A stretch of 64,000 nt of DNA from Enhygromyxa salina (GTDB lineage: Bacteria > Myxococcota_A > Polyangia > Nannocystales > Nannocystaceae), in NCBI RefSeq assembly GCF_002994615.1, contig NZ_PVNK01000108.1, positions 62,001-126,000 of the forward strand, given 5' to 3'. The position numbers were made by a program, and so were the translations under genes. A model generated the notes under the pieces. It did not search any database and was not told where the DNA came from. It worked only from the letters and a program-made list of their open reading frames with translations. Below, piece by piece: positions 63,222-64,000 of the stretch; within the stretch, counting starts at the first letter, position 1; each line of letters begins with the position of its first letter.

Positions 63222-64000
63222 CTACAGCGTCCCGAGCCCGTTGAGGCTCTTCTTGTAGTCCTTCTCGGCCGGCGTGCCCTCGCCGAGCTCGAGCGCGCGC
63301 TCGAACGAGTCCTTGGCCCGATCTTTGCGCCCAAAGCGGAGCCAGACCTGGCCGAGGACCTCGTGGGCCCGGGGGTTGTTCTCGTCGAGCTCGACGGCCT
63401 TCTCGGCGCTGGCCTTGGCGTCGGAGCCCCGGTTGGTCCGGATCTCGGCGTTGGCGCGGATGACCCAGGCGTCGCTGTGGAAGGGCACGAGGCCGGTCAC
63501 GTCGCGGCCGATGCTCGCGGCCGGCTTGGGCTGCTTGTCACGGTTGAGCAGGCGGATCGCCTCTGCGGCGTAGATCAGCAGCTCGGCGACGCTCGTGTCG
63601 GGCTGGCTCGAGAGCTTCTTCCACCCGCTGTTGGCGTAGTTCGCCGCGGGCCGGCGCTTGCCGCCGCGCGACATGATGTTGGCCCACTCGAAGTAGATCC
63701 GGCCCTTGCGCTCGTTGTCGAGGATCCCGAGCCCGCGCTTGACGGTCGCCAGCGCGGTGTCGCGGTCGCGCAGGTCCATGTGGGCCGAGACGACGTACAC
63801 GCGGACCTCGATGTCTTTTTCGTTGGCGTTGAGCAGCGGCTCGAGCTTGGCGAGGGCGTCTTTGGGTTGGTCGCGCTCGAGCAGCGCGCGGGCCGCGAGC
63901 ACGTCGAGCTCGCGCGCGGGGGCGCCGCGCTCCTTGGCCTCTTCGAGCCAGGCGTCGAAGGCTTCGGGCAGGGCGTCGCGCTCGTCGAACTCGATCTGGT
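63222..64000 (-). CDS. TPR protein, N-terminus beyond window
   Basis: The frame is open to the right edge, so the start is not visible. The 258 visible residues are helical repeats of TPR type (LAARALLERDQPKDALAKLE, AVELDENNPRAHEVLGQVWL, DRAKDSFERALELGEGTPAE). The first Met inside the window is not the true start, because protein-like sequence (LPEAFDAWLEEAKERGA) runs on upstream. It is a scaffold for protein contacts; no enzymatic part is visible. Confidence 0.85.
   Translation of the reverse strand, partial: QIEFDERDALPEAFDAWLEEAKERGAPARELDVLAARALLERDQPKDALAKLEPLLNANEKDIEVRVYVVSAHMDLRDRDTALATVKRGLGILDNERKGRIYFEWANIMSRGGKRRPAANYANSGWKKLSSQPDTSVAELLIYAAEAIRLLNRDKQPKPAASIGRDVTGLVPFHSDAWVIRANAEIRTNRGSDAKASAEKAVELDENNPRAHEVLGQVWLRFGRKDRAKDSFERALELGEGTPAEKDYKKSLNGLGTL

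Overview
The window is high-G+C DNA that looks like a myxobacterium (Myxococcota), most likely a salt-tolerant member of the Nannocystis/Enhygromyxa/Plesiocystis side. The basis is two eukaryote-like Ser/Thr kinases, a protein ending in a MYXO-CTERM-like sorting tail, many lipoproteins with Asp/Gly-rich linkers, caspase-like/CHAT/SIR2/STAND proteins typical of multicellular bacteria, and a full ectoine-hydroxyectoine operon. Genus assignment is inference; there is no rRNA in the window.

Layout. 1-3189 (minus): edge of a probable sigma factor, a small hypothetical and a kinase-TPR protein. 3306-12331 (plus): a candidate cell-death/immunity locus made of a caspase-like protease, a SIR2-like/STAND NTPase/WD40 protein, a SIR2-CHAT protein, a small membrane protein and a TerB-like protein. 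The first SIR2 domain lacks the expected catalytic Asn and His, while the SIR2-CHAT partner keeps both. 12539-14195: tRNA-Arg(CCG), a membrane protein and a sulfotransferase. 14208-27591: four ATP-grasp ligases, a class-I glutamine amidotransferase/S51-like protein and two esterase-fold proteins, which looks like an undescribed amide- or peptide-forming pathway. This cluster is interrupted at 15.4-20.8 kb by a segment with a GST, IS66 remnants and two lipoproteins (one a metzincin-like protease), and a ~210-bp piece of the divergent ATP-grasp promoter is present on both sides of it.

27592-28232 holds nested inverted repeats. 28233-32083 is a zinc-homeostasis locus: Zur-like regulator, two COG0523 GTPases, and a His/Cys-rich lipoprotein read from a shared divergent promoter. 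32290-36111 has an N-formylglutamate amidohydrolase-like gene and glgC-glgA. 36191-40436 has a small lipoprotein, a metallo-beta-lactamase-fold protein, a MATE exporter and a Y1 (HUH) transposase flanked by two unrelated sets of direct repeats. 40724-48247 carries pccB, unknown proteins, a TlpA-like thioredoxin, an Uma2 gene fragment, dnaB and a second kinase. 48282-49367 encodes a degenerate aldehyde-dehydrogenase-like protein.

49430-55560 (minus) is the ectoine operon in the unusual order ask-ectA-ectB-ectC-ectD-symporter, mostly with 4-bp overlaps, behind a strikingly A+T-rich promoter region. 56133-64000 has a lipoprotein, an eukaryote-type (IleS2) isoleucyl-tRNA synthetase, a MYXO-CTERM-like surface protein and a TPR protein cut by the window edge. 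A dispersed palindromic element with the core CTAGCAGCCCGGG recurs between or at the ends of genes and twice supplies the stop codon. All domain calls come from reading motifs by eye; no database search was run.
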